Assembly (NCBI GenBank): GCA_963631655.1
Contig: CAVGRR010000029.1
Location: 1 to 18,332 of the forward strand
Direction: 5' to 3'
DNA: 18,332 nucleotides
Source of the DNA: Methanomethylophilus sp963631655
GTDB lineage: Archaea > Thermoplasmatota > Thermoplasmata > Methanomassiliicoccales > Methanomethylophilaceae
Program-made: the position numbers and the translations under genes
Shown: in pieces, positions 1-6,895 of the stretch
Position numbering within the stretch: the stretch's first letter is position 1
Layout: the number at the start of each line of letters is the position of its first letter
The notes under the pieces: generated by a model
The model's input: only the letters and a program-made list of their open reading frames with translations
What the model was told of the DNA's origin: nothing
Databases searched by the model: none

Positions 1-49
1 GTTTAAGTAGTGGAATTCAGTCTTCTGAGTGTAAGATTATCTTCTTTCT

Positions 50-91
50 AAAACAGTCTGTTTTAATAGTCGATGGAACAATATACAAAAT
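50..91 (+). promoter_or_regulatory. Promoter of the AAA-ATPase gene with overlapping palindrome
   Basis: A TATA-like box, TTTTAATA, lies at 61-68. Its centre is about 27 bases before the ATG at 92, so the transcript should start at or next to that codon, and no Shine-Dalgarno is visible. This fits a leaderless mRNA. A perfect 7-1-7 inverted repeat (AAAACAG-T-CTGTTTT, 50-64) overlaps the first half of the box and would be well placed for a repressor. Box and repeat are seen directly; the function is inferred. Confidence 0.5.
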
Positions 92-1750
92 ATGGCAGAG
101 GGGCGGAAAAGATTGGAAATACTCACCGGGACAAGTGACTTCAAAGAGTTGCGTGATGACGGTTTCTATTTCGTCGATAAATCCGAACTCATATCCGATC
201 TTCTCAAAAATCGGAGCAAAGTGTATCTTTTCACAAGACCACGGCGTTTTGGTAAGTCACTCAATCTCTCTATGCTCGACGCCTTCTTCAACCTCAGGTA
301 TAAAGGAAACAATTGGTTTGATGGGTTGAAGATTAGTGACTTTCCAGAATTCGAACAGTATCAGAACGCATATCCGGTAATCAGCCTGTCGATGAATGAA
401 TTGGACTACCTGGATTATAACGAATTCATTTCCAATCTCAAATACAGGATCAAAAATCTGTACAAGGAGTACAGATATCTTGAAACCAGTGAAAAGGTGG
501 ACCCTGCAGACCGTGAAGATTATCAGGTGATTGTCAGCGGCAAAGCAAATCCGACCCTTCTCAAAGAATCACTCCGGGCATTATGTTCAATGCTGGAACA
601 GTATCACGGAATTAAACCGATCATTCTCATTGACGAATATGACGCCACCCTTAATCATGCCTTCCGTAAGGAATCATATGAGGACATTTTCAGCATCCTC
701 CGCAGTTTCTATTCTCTGGCGTTGAAGGATAACAAGAGCCTGACTTTTGCCGTCGTGACCGGCGTCATGCAGATTGCCAAGGAAGGAATATTCTCCGGAC
801 TCAACAATCTGAGGGTCAATAACATCTTTGAGGTCAAATTTGATGAAAGATACGGTTTTACCGAATCCGAGGTCAAAGAACTCTGCTCATATTATGGTCA
901 CCCGGAGAAATTCGATGAAGCCAAAGAATGGTATGACGGATACCGTTTCGGAAATGCGGACATCTACAATCCTTGGAGCATCATGAGTTATATCGAGAAT
1001 GATTTCGATCCTAAAGCTTACTGGGCAGGCACCAGCGGAAACGACATTATGGATACGCTTCTGGATTGTTCTACCGAGGAAACTTTCAAAGATATATCTG
1101 CTCTCGGTAACGGAGAAACCATTTCGAAAAAGCTATCCGGCTCCGTAGCTATGGACGAACTGAAAACAAAATCCAACGCTATCTTTTCGGTCCTCGCAGT
1201 TGCAGGATATCTCAATGCCGTTCCAACCGAGGGCGACTCGTATCTTCTTTCTATACCGAACAAAGAGATGTATGCAGTATTCTATGACCACATATCGAAT
1301 TATTCGCATGGTGTGGTCGATTACTACTCGGATATCTTGGATGCCGCAGAAAAATGCGATATAGCGGGAATCGAGAAGTTGTTGTATACTTTCTTCTCTG
1401 AAAATATCCCGTTCTTGATGTTGAGGACGGAGTATGATTATGAAATGGCCCTTGCAGGTGTAATTATGAGCCGTAAGGGAAACTACAATGTGACGATGGA
1501 ACACGAGACCGGGAACGGAAGGCACGATCTTATCCTGGCCCGCAGACTCGCCAAATATCCCAACATCGTAATGGAATTCAAAAAGGCCAAATCCGATAAT
1601 GAAGCGGAATCCGAACGTCTGGCACATGAGGCCATTGAACAGATCCATCAGCGCGATTATTGTAAAAAGCTGAAAGGAACGACCTATCTATACGGTATTT
1701 GCTTCAATGGGAAAAAGCCTAAGGCGATCCTCGAAAAGACGACTTTCTGA
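92..1750 (+). CDS. AAA-ATPase / PD-(D/E)XK nuclease-like fusion protein
   Basis: The 552-residue product belongs to the family known as AAA-ATPase-like plus DUF1703. These are widespread, multi-copy accessory proteins of unknown role in gut bacteria and methanogens. The N-terminal ATPase has a Walker A variant RPRRFGKS at residues 49-56 and a Walker B-like motif IILIDEYD at 177-184. The C-terminal domain carries the nuclease-fold pattern D479 (GRHDL) followed by E495-x-K497 (VMEFKK), so it could cut nucleic acid. There is no signal peptide or membrane segment. The start at 92 is supported by the TATA box and the conserved N-terminal pattern. The gene is visibly richer in A/T and uses more AT-ending codons than its neighbours, and it sits beside a tRNA gene, which suggests horizontal acquisition. 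A defence or selfish role is possible but not shown by the sequence. Family assignment is firm; function is open. Confidence 0.9.
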   Translation: MAEGRKRLEILTGTSDFKELRDDGFYFVDKSELISDLLKNRSKVYLFTRPRRFGKSLNLSMLDAFFNLRYKGNNWFDGLKISDFPEFEQYQNAYPVISLSMNELDYLDYNEFISNLKYRIKNLYKEYRYLETSEKVDPADREDYQVIVSGKANPTLLKESLRALCSMLEQYHGIKPIILIDEYDATLNHAFRKESYEDIFSILRSFYSLALKDNKSLTFAVVTGVMQIAKEGIFSGLNNLRVNNIFEVKFDERYGFTESEVKELCSYYGHPEKFDEAKEWYDGYRFGNADIYNPWSIMSYIENDFDPKAYWAGTSGNDIMDTLLDCSTEETFKDISALGNGETISKKLSGSVAMDELKTKSNAIFSVLAVAGYLNAVPTEGDSYLLSIPNKEMYAVFYDHISNYSHGVVDYYSDILDAAEKCDIAGIEKLLYTFFSENIPFLMLRTEYDYEMALAGVIMSRKGNYNVTMEHETGNGRHDLILARRLAKYPNIVMEFKKAKSDNEAESERLAHEAIEQIHQRDYCKKLKGTTYLYGICFNGKKPKAILEKTTF

Positions 1751-1787
1751 TCGACAGATATTCCGATTCACGATCACAAATTGATAA

Positions 1788-1863
1788 TGGTGGGCCTGTC
1801 CGGATTTGAACCGGAGTCAATGGCTCCCAAAGCCACAAGTATACCAAGCTAGCCCACAGGCCC
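1788..1863 (-). tRNA. tRNA-Pro (anticodon TGG)
   Basis: On the minus strand a complete cloverleaf can be folded. The acceptor stem is GGGCCTG/CAGGCCC with discriminator A. The anticodon arm is GTGGC-TTTGGGA-GCCAT, giving anticodon TGG. The T-arm is TCCGG-TTCAAAT-CCGGA. The 3' CCA is encoded (1788-1790). There is no intron. The D-stem is weak: by standard numbering 10-25 is G-T, 11-24 is G-C and 12-23 is a C-A mismatch, where related archaeal tRNA-Pro genes have G-C. It lies 37 bases downstream of rdgB on the same strand and converges on the AAA-ATPase gene. Confidence 0.95.
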
Positions 1864-1885
1864 ACGACTGGGTTTAAAGTCAAAG

Positions 1886-1897
1886 AGTATTTTAAGG
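1886..1897 (-). promoter_or_regulatory. TATA box for tRNA-Pro
   Basis: Read on the minus strand, CCTTAAAATACTC contains a TTAAAATA box centred near 1891. That is about 27 bases before the mature 5' end at 1863, so the tRNA probably has its own promoter in the short gap behind rdgB. Confidence 0.5.
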
Positions 1898-1900
1898 TAG

Positions 1901-2458
1901 TCAGAGCAGCCCTCTGCTCTTCATCTCCTCAATGAGCATGCGGGTGGCGTTTCCGCGGTGGGAGATCTCGTTCTTCACTTCGGTAGGGATCTCCGCAAAG
2001 GACAGTTCGCCGTTGGGACTGAAGATGGGATCGTATCCGAAACCGCCATTCCCCTTCTCTTCGTAAAGTATCACTCCGGGGCATGTGCCAGTGACCACGA
2101 TCCTCTCATCTCCGATGGTGCATCCGATGCAGCATTTGAACACCGCGGACCTGTCCTCCACGCCTTCCATGAGCTTGAGGACGCCCTTGTTGCCGACGGT
2201 CTTCTGAACGAATGCGGAGTACACTCCGGGGAATCCTCTGAGGGCGTTGATGAAGAGTCCTGAGTCGTCGACCATGAAGTTTTCCAGACCTTCCCTCTGA
2301 AGCTGCTTCATGCCTTTGTCGACCACTTCCTCCAGGTACGAGGTCTGCACTTCGTCGTACTCGCGGTTGACATGGACCATCTCGATCCCGAATTCGCCGA
2401 ATTCCGACTGATATTCTCTGACCTTTCCCGGGTTGTGGGTGACTACGTTGATCTTCAT
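1901..2458 (-). CDS. rdgB: Non-canonical purine NTP pyrophosphatase (XTP/dITP diphosphatase, HAM1 family)
   Basis: The 185-residue product matches the HAM1/RdgB family, which hydrolyses XTP, ITP and dITP to monophosphates and pyrophosphate and so keeps deaminated purines out of DNA and RNA. Visible family motifs are THNPGK at residues 7-12 (phosphate contact), DDSG at 64-67 (metal and base recognition), GFGYDPIF at 139-146 and SHRGNA at 166-171. Length is normal for the archaeal enzyme. The start codon overlaps the bud32 stop as ATGA, and an AGAGGAA Shine-Dalgarno lies seven bases upstream inside bud32, so the two genes are translationally coupled. A Bud32/HAM1 pairing recurs in archaea. It probably has no promoter of its own. 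Confidence 0.95.
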   Translation of the reverse strand: MKINVVTHNPGKVREYQSEFGEFGIEMVHVNREYDEVQTSYLEEVVDKGMKQLQREGLENFMVDDSGLFINALRGFPGVYSAFVQKTVGNKGVLKLMEGVEDRSAVFKCCIGCTIGDERIVVTGTCPGVILYEEKGNGGFGYDPIFSPNGELSFAEIPTEVKNEISHRGNATRMLIEEMKSRGLL

Positions 2459-3081
2459 GTGTATCTTCCTCTGTCCTTGATCTCCTGGACCTTTCTGAGG
2501 ACCTCGTCCGGATCGGTCTTGGTCCTGCAGTATTCCTCCACGATGATGCCGTAGGCATCTTTGATGGCGGGGTGGGCGGATGTGAACGCCCTTTCGAGAA
2601 GACGCAGGTCCACTCCGAAATCCTCTGTTCCGACCAGCGATGCACCCATAGAGAAATCGATGACACAGAGCCTTCCGTCCTCAGTCAAAATCATATTCGA
2701 AGTGGTGAGGTCCCCGTGGCAGATCTTCGCATTATGCAGAAGTGCCAGATCATGTCCGATGAGCCTGCAGATGTGTTCCGCATCCTCCGGATGTCCGTCA
2801 AGATACTGCTTGACCGTGACACCTTTCACATCCTCCATGGTGATACTGCATTCGACGGTATCGACGTCATAAATCAACGGGGTGCGGAGGCCGCCGGAAC
2901 GTGCCTCGCGGATGAGTCTCGCCTCCGAGCGGATCCTGTGCGAACGGATCCTGCGGTCGAGTTCTGGAACACGGTACTTCTTGGGCGTGCGGATCTTCAC
3001 CACCGCATCTCTGCCGAGGTAGGATGTCCTATAGACACTTCCTTCGGCTCCTTCGGCCACCAAGGTCCTTTCCTGTTCCAT
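2455..3081 (-). CDS. bud32: KEOPS complex serine/threonine kinase/ATPase Bud32
   Basis: This 208-residue small protein kinase is the Bud32 subunit of KEOPS, which helps Kae1 make the universal t6A37 modification of ANN-decoding tRNAs. Kinase signatures are the glycine-rich loop GAEGSVY at residues 11-17, Lys29, Glu53, catalytic loop HGDLTTSN at 122-129 (Asp124) and the DFS metal motif at 142-144. The C-terminus ends in the typical basic RGRY tail. Many archaea fuse Kae1 and Bud32; here Bud32 is separate and Kae1 is not in the window. The ATG at 3081 begins the conserved domain and matches a TATA-like site about 23 bases upstream. A longer frame to 3129 exists but would run across that promoter, so it was rejected. 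Confidence 0.95.
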   Translation of the reverse strand: MEQERTLVAEGAEGSVYRTSYLGRDAVVKIRTPKKYRVPELDRRIRSHRIRSEARLIREARSGGLRTPLIYDVDTVECSITMEDVKGVTVKQYLDGHPEDAEHICRLIGHDLALLHNAKICHGDLTTSNMILTEDGRLCVIDFSMGASLVGTEDFGVDLRLLERAFTSAHPAIKDAYGIIVEEYCRTKTDPDEVLRKVQEIKDRGRYT

Positions 3082-3098
3082 AGGTTCGCATTGCGGTT

Positions 3099-3110
3099 GT
3101 CTATAAAAGG
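3099..3110. promoter_or_regulatory. Shared TATA-like site between bud32 and radB
   Basis: The sequence CTATAAAAGG (3101-3110) is the only clear TATA-like element in the 33-base gap between the divergent genes. Read on the minus strand (CCTTTTATAG) it predicts a start near the bud32 ATG at 3081. Read on the plus strand it predicts a radB transcript starting near 3130, inside the first codons of the ATG-initiated radB frame. Directionality cannot be settled by eye. Confidence 0.4.
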
Positions 3111-3114
3111 ACTT

Positions 3115-3798
3115 ATGAACACTATTCACATTAGCCCTTTCGTGAAACGTGTCCCGATCGGCTGCAGATTGTTAGACTCCATGCTCGGAGGCGGTGTCGA
3201 GTCGGGAAGCGTCACGCTGTTCTACGGAGAAGCGGGCTGCGGCAAGACCAACATCTGCATGCAGGTGGCATACAATATCATCCAGAGCGGAAAGAAGGTC
3301 GCCTACGTGGATACGGAGGGACTTTCCTACGAACGTCTTCTTCAGATCTTCAAGGATGAATCGCTGATCAAACAGCTCCTGGTGTTCCAGGTGCACAGTT
3401 TCAGGGAGCAGTCCCAGAGGGTGGACCAGATCGCCAAGATCGCAAAAACAGGTGTGCTGGGTCTTGTGATCGTGGACTCGATGACGATGTTCTATCGTCT
3501 CAATTATGACAACATGGAGCTCCGCAACGATTTTATCAGACAGACCGAGGTCCTGTTGAACATGGCGAGGGATTATGACGTCCCTGTCCTGATAACGTCC
3601 CAGGTGTACACCAACCTGACCACCGGTGCCATAGAATTCCTGGGCGGACACGCGATGCACCACAATGCGAAGACCATCCTCCGCATCGATATGAGAGGGA
3701 ACGGCGTCCGCAACGCCGTGATAATAAAACATCGGAGCCTCCCCGAGGGGAGGTCGGCAATGTTCCGGATCACGGAAGACGGTGTCCGCGATCCGTAA
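3115..3798 (+). CDS. radB: DNA repair and recombination protein RadB
   Basis: The 227-residue product is a RecA/RadA-fold ATPase without the N-terminal helix-hairpin-helix domain of RadA, which defines the archaeal paralogue RadB, an accessory factor in homologous recombination. Walker A is GEAGCGKT at residues 38-45 and Walker B is LGLVIVD at 115-121. The loop region GGHAMHHNAKTILRI (178-191) is also typical of the family. The ATG at 3115 is the longest sensible start. A GTG at 3142 (VKRVPIGC) lies closer to where the family's homology begins and would fit the TATA position better, so the first nine residues are uncertain. The stop lies 10 bases from the stop of the convergent GGPP synthase gene. 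Confidence 0.92.
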   Translation: MNTIHISPFVKRVPIGCRLLDSMLGGGVESGSVTLFYGEAGCGKTNICMQVAYNIIQSGKKVAYVDTEGLSYERLLQIFKDESLIKQLLVFQVHSFREQSQRVDQIAKIAKTGVLGLVIVDSMTMFYRLNYDNMELRNDFIRQTEVLLNMARDYDVPVLITSQVYTNLTTGAIEFLGGHAMHHNAKTILRIDMRGNGVRNAVIIKHRSLPEGRSAMFRITEDGVRDP

Positions 3799-3808
3799 AT
3801 CGGTTTTC

Positions 3809-4792
3809 TCAGACCTCTCTGTTGATGGAGTAATCTGCAAGTGCCAGCATGAACTCTTTATCCTCGCTGTCAGGCAGGATCGAGATGGCTGCTTTGGCGG
3901 ATGCGATCTTGTCCTCGGCGGCCTTCTTGTTGTATGCGATGGCACCGATGTCCTTCATGATCTGCATTCCTTCCCTGACCTCTTCCTCGGTGGCGTCCAT
4001 GTTGCCGAGGATGGACTTGAACTTGGCGAGCTTCGCTTCATCCTTGAGATGTTCCAGAGTGTAGGTGACCATCAGGGTGCACTTTCCTTTGCGGAGGTCG
4101 TTTCCGACGGATTTTCCGGTCTTGGAGGAGTCTCCCGCGATGCCGAGGTAATCGTCGAACATCTGGAATCCGAGACCCATGTCGAGGGCGAACTTGTTGA
4201 TGGCCTCGATGTACTCGGTCTTGGAGGTTCCGCAGAGGGCACCTCCCGCAGCGGCTGCGGCGAACAGGACGCTGGTCTTCAGGAAGATGGTCTCGGTGTA
4301 CCTCTCCTCGGAGACGAGTTTGTGTTCGTTCTCGATATCGAACTGCTGTCCCCTTGCAAGGTCCCAGACAGCCTTGGAGACGAACTGGAGGATCTTCCTC
4401 ATGTTGTCGCTGGGGATGTCGAGGTCCGCGATGATCTGGAACGCCTTGGCGAAGAGGGCGTCTCCGGCGAGGATGGCGGTGGGCATGTCGTATCCGACGT
4501 GGATGGTCTTCATACCTCTCCTCATTTCATCGCCGTCCATGTAATCATCATGGATCAGAGTGAAGTTGTGGATGTACTCGATGGCGACGGCCAGCGGAAC
4601 GGCCTTGCTCTTGTCTCCTCCGACGGCACCGCATGCGGCGAGGACGATGGCGGGCCTCATCCTCTTTCCTCCGGCGTACGGGTACTGCCTGGAGGCCTCG
4701 ATGAGTCTCATAGGCTCTTCGTCAGGAAGGTAGCTTTTGATGGCTGCATCCATTTCTGCGGATTTCTTCTTCAGATACTCTTTTGCGTCCAT
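3809..4792 (-). CDS. idsA: Geranylgeranyl diphosphate synthase (short-chain polyprenyl synthetase)
   Basis: This 327-residue trans-prenyltransferase condenses IPP with allylic diphosphates to make the C20 chain of archaeal membrane ether lipids. Motifs are GGKRMRP at residues 41-47, the first aspartate-rich motif DDYMD at 82-86, KTS at 172-174, the second aspartate motif FQMFDDYLG at 209-217 and GNDLRKGK at 230-237. Phe77, five residues before the first motif, is the aromatic residue associated with C20 product length in archaeal enzymes. The start at 4792 follows an AGAGGAA Shine-Dalgarno (4799-4804) inside the end of the isomerase gene, which it overlaps by 22 bases. It is the last gene of the ipk-idi2-idsA operon. 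Chain length is inferred; a farnesyl diphosphate product is less likely but possible. Confidence 0.93.
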   Translation of the reverse strand: MDAKEYLKKKSAEMDAAIKSYLPDEEPMRLIEASRQYPYAGGKRMRPAIVLAACGAVGGDKSKAVPLAVAIEYIHNFTLIHDDYMDGDEMRRGMKTIHVGYDMPTAILAGDALFAKAFQIIADLDIPSDNMRKILQFVSKAVWDLARGQQFDIENEHKLVSEERYTETIFLKTSVLFAAAAAGGALCGTSKTEYIEAINKFALDMGLGFQMFDDYLGIAGDSSKTGKSVGNDLRKGKCTLMVTYTLEHLKDEAKLAKFKSILGNMDATEEEVREGMQIMKDIGAIAYNKKAAEDKIASAKAAISILPDSEDKEFMLALADYSINREV

Positions 4793-5853
4793 TTCAATTC
4801 CTCTAACCATTCTCTGGTCTCTCCGAGGACCACATATTTCGCCTTGGAGAGTTCTTTTATGTTTGCGGAACCGGTCAGCATCATGGCGACGTTGAGTTCC
4901 TTCATTATCGTTTGAAGTTTTTCTTTGACCGCGTCGGCGGATTCCAATGCTTCGAACAGGATCGCCTTCGCGAAACCTGCGGCGGATGCGCCCATGGCGA
5001 TCGATGCCGCCACATGGGCCCCGTTGAGGATACCTCCGGATGAGATGAGCGGAAGTTTTGCGCATTTCGCTCCGATCAATGATACAGGTGTGGGTATTCC
5101 CCAGTCGAAGAAGGTCTCTCCGATCTCCGCCTGAAGGTCGTCATGCACATCGCCTGCGCGGTACATCTCGACAGCGGCGAAACTGGTGCCTCCCATTCCC
5201 GCCACATCGATACCGTGGATGCCGATGCCTTTCAGTCTTTCTGCCGTGAACGGGTCGATGCCTGCTCCGGTCTCTTTGACAATAATAGGATATTGCAGTG
5301 CAAGGTCCCTGATGGCGTCTCTGACGCCTGCTCCGTTGCAGTCGCCCTCGGGCTGCACCACTTCCTGAAGGAAGTTCAGGTGGATGGCCACATAATCCGC
5401 ATCGATCAGTTCCTTCGCCTGACCGACCATCTCAGGACTGAAACGGTCCTTGCTCTTCTGTGCCACGAGCTGCGGTGCACCCACATTTCCGATGACGAGC
5501 GGGACGTCGTAGTCCTTGATGACACTGTACGATTTGGGCTCCACTCCGGTGACGCCGGCCCTTTCGCTGCCGACACCCATTCCGATGTTGAGTTCTGAAC
5601 ACGCCTTCGCGATGTTCTCGTTGATCTTCTTCGCCCCTGCGAATCCGCCGGTGATGGCGGTGACGATGAGCGGGAAGTCCAGTTTCTTTCCGAGGACCTC
5701 GGCGGACGTGTCGATGTCGTCCATGTTGATCTCGGGCATGGCGTTGTGTATGAGTCTCACGTCGTTCCAGTAGCAGTGCCCAGGGGCGACGTTCTCCTCC
5801 GTGCAGATCCTGATATGGTCCGCCTTTCTGTTCCTGATGGGTTCTCCGCTCAT
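4771..5853 (-). CDS. fni: Isopentenyl-diphosphate delta-isomerase, type 2 (FMN-dependent)
   Basis: The 360-residue product interconverts IPP and DMAPP using reduced FMN, the form of isomerase used by archaea. Family motifs are RKADH at residues 9-13, the segment TAITGG at 65-70, HLNFLQEVVQPEGD at 158-171 (containing the catalytic-site Gln and metal-binding Glu region), VKETG at 192-196 and the FMN-phosphate loop DVAGMGGTS at 216-224. The ATG at 5853 overlaps the kinase stop as ATGA and follows a very strong Shine-Dalgarno, AAAGGAGG, at 5860-5867. A longer frame reaching 5946 was rejected because it lies inside the kinase gene. Its position directly after isopentenyl phosphate kinase places it at the step that follows IPP formation. 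Confidence 0.96.
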   Translation of the reverse strand: MSGEPIRNRKADHIRICTEENVAPGHCYWNDVRLIHNAMPEINMDDIDTSAEVLGKKLDFPLIVTAITGGFAGAKKINENIAKACSELNIGMGVGSERAGVTGVEPKSYSVIKDYDVPLVIGNVGAPQLVAQKSKDRFSPEMVGQAKELIDADYVAIHLNFLQEVVQPEGDCNGAGVRDAIRDLALQYPIIVKETGAGIDPFTAERLKGIGIHGIDVAGMGGTSFAAVEMYRAGDVHDDLQAEIGETFFDWGIPTPVSLIGAKCAKLPLISSGGILNGAHVAASIAMGASAAGFAKAILFEALESADAVKEKLQTIMKELNVAMMLTGSANIKELSKAKYVVLGETREWLEELKWTQKSI

Positions 5854-6629
5854 TCGAGTCCTCCTTTGGCCATCGTGCAGGTGACGGTCTCTCCGCGCAG
5901 AAGCGAGTAGAGACGGTTGGGTGCATTTCCGTTGACGAGGTAGCACTTCCTGGTGGCGTCAGTCATGCGCAGCATGGATTCCATCTTGCCGCGGACCCCG
6001 CCGGTGACGTCGTCGACATCGGAAGTCGTGTCGATCTTCGCCATCTTCTCCTTGGTGACCGTGCCGATCATCTTCGCGTGGGGCTCGGTCTTGGGGTTTT
6101 TGTCGTAAAGTCCGTCGATGTCGGATACAAAGACCACTTTCGACGGGTTGAACATCTTGCAGAGGGCTTCCATGATCTGGTCGCCGGATACGATGGAGAA
6201 GCGCATTTTGCGGTCGGTGATAACATCACCGAACATGATGGGCATGATGCCGAGGTCCACGAGTCTCCTCAGTGCCTCATCGTTCTCGATGACGAGTTTG
6301 CCTCCGTCGGCCACGAAACAGGAGCCGATGGGGACCGAGACAGCAGGAAGGTCCTTGGCGAGGAGTTCCTCCACGACCATGGAACTGAGCTCCCTCGTGT
6401 CGCACATGACCCTGGCGACGGCGGGGATCTGCTTGTCATCCGAATAACCGTTCTGAATGTCGAATTCCTTGGAAAGAACGTGCCCGAAGGAACCGGCACC
6501 GTGGACGATGATGACCTGTTCGCCTGAACGGCGGATCTCGTCCGCTAGACGGGAGACCACATCTTTCCTGAATTTGCGATACTCGGCCTTGTCAGTGATC
6601 ACACTTCCGCCGAACTTTATGAGTATCAT
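5850..6629 (-). CDS. ipk: Isopentenyl phosphate kinase
   Basis: The 259-residue amino acid kinase-fold protein phosphorylates isopentenyl phosphate to IPP, the last step of the archaeal variant of the mevalonate pathway. Visible features are LIKFGGSVITDK at residues 3-14 (phosphate-binding Lys and glycines), HGAGSFGH at 43-50 whose last His is the substrate-phosphate-binding residue characteristic of the family, SDIDGLYD at 169-176 and VTGGVRGK at 208-215. The ATG at 6629 was chosen over an upstream TTG at 6641 because an AT-rich TATA element at about 6649-6660 predicts transcription from 6628 or so, making this first gene of the operon leaderless. Mevalonate kinase and the decarboxylase are not in the window. 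Confidence 0.95.
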   Translation of the reverse strand: MILIKFGGSVITDKAEYRKFRKDVVSRLADEIRRSGEQVIIVHGAGSFGHVLSKEFDIQNGYSDDKQIPAVARVMCDTRELSSMVVEELLAKDLPAVSVPIGSCFVADGGKLVIENDEALRRLVDLGIMPIMFGDVITDRKMRFSIVSGDQIMEALCKMFNPSKVVFVSDIDGLYDKNPKTEPHAKMIGTVTKEKMAKIDTTSDVDDVTGGVRGKMESMLRMTDATRKCYLVNGNAPNRLYSLLRGETVTCTMAKGGLE

Positions 6630-6647
6630 TATTGCGACCAATCGCGC

Positions 6648-6661
6648 GATATAATATTAAA
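6648..6661 (-). promoter_or_regulatory. TATA region of the isoprenoid operon
   Basis: Minus-strand TTTAATATTATAT lies centred about 26 bases upstream of the ipk ATG, with no Shine-Dalgarno between. It is the only promoter-like element found for ipk-idi2-idsA, so the three genes are probably one transcript. Confidence 0.55.
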
Positions 6662-6710
6662 TTGACGAAAGGAACAGTGAATACACGGAAGAATCAGACA
6701 GAAGCCGAAT

Positions 6711-6740
6711 AGTCTGCCCCAACAAGAGAAGAAAGAAAAG
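6711..6740 (-). terminator. Pyrimidine-rich terminator of 5S rRNA
   Basis: Directly after the 5S 3' end the minus strand reads CTTTTCTTTCTTCTC (6726-6740). This is a U-rich tract of the kind at which archaeal RNA polymerase terminates. No hairpin is needed or seen. Confidence 0.5.
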
Positions 6741-6866
6741 TGGTTGACAGCGTGGGTGCTTTCCCGTGCACTTGCGCAACACAGTACGCGACACCTACGT
6801 GAGAGGGCTTAACTGCCGGGTTCGAAATGGGACCGGGTGAACCCCTCTGCTGTGGCCGTCAGACCA
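6741..6866 (-). rRNA. 5S ribosomal RNA
   Basis: The minus strand carries the conserved archaeal 5S core: AGAGGGGTTCACCCGGTCCC, then ATTTCGAACCCGGCAGTTAAG and CCCTCTCACGT. The terminal helix pairs TGACGGC with GCTGTCA, extended by TGGT/ACCA past a bulged C, which sets the ends at about 6866 and 6741 (126 nt, normal for archaea). No 16S, 23S or tRNA gene adjoins it, so it is transcribed alone, as in Thermoplasmatota, where rRNA genes are unlinked. Ends may be off by a few bases. Confidence 0.95.
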
Positions 6867-6885
6867 AAACTTAGCATACCTATGT

Positions 6886-6895
6886 AGTATATAAA
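6886..6895 (-). promoter_or_regulatory. TATA box of 5S rRNA
   Basis: The minus strand reads TTTATATACT, close to the archaeal consensus, centred about 25 bases before the predicted 5' end of 5S rRNA at 6866. The agreement supports both the promoter and the RNA end. Confidence 0.7.

Noticed and set aside
2572..3114. A 181-codon upstream extension of RadB in the same frame
   Set aside because: It lies antisense to bud32, resembles no RecA-family domain, and crosses the bud32/radB promoter gap.
3782..4915. A 377-codon plus-strand open frame opposite the GGPP synthase gene
   Set aside because: The minus-strand frame has all prenyltransferase motifs; the plus-strand product is an acidic antisense shadow.
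6630..6641. TTG start giving a four-residue longer isopentenyl phosphate kinase
   Set aside because: The ATG at 6629 coincides with the transcript start expected from the TATA element and begins directly at the conserved LIKFGGS strand.
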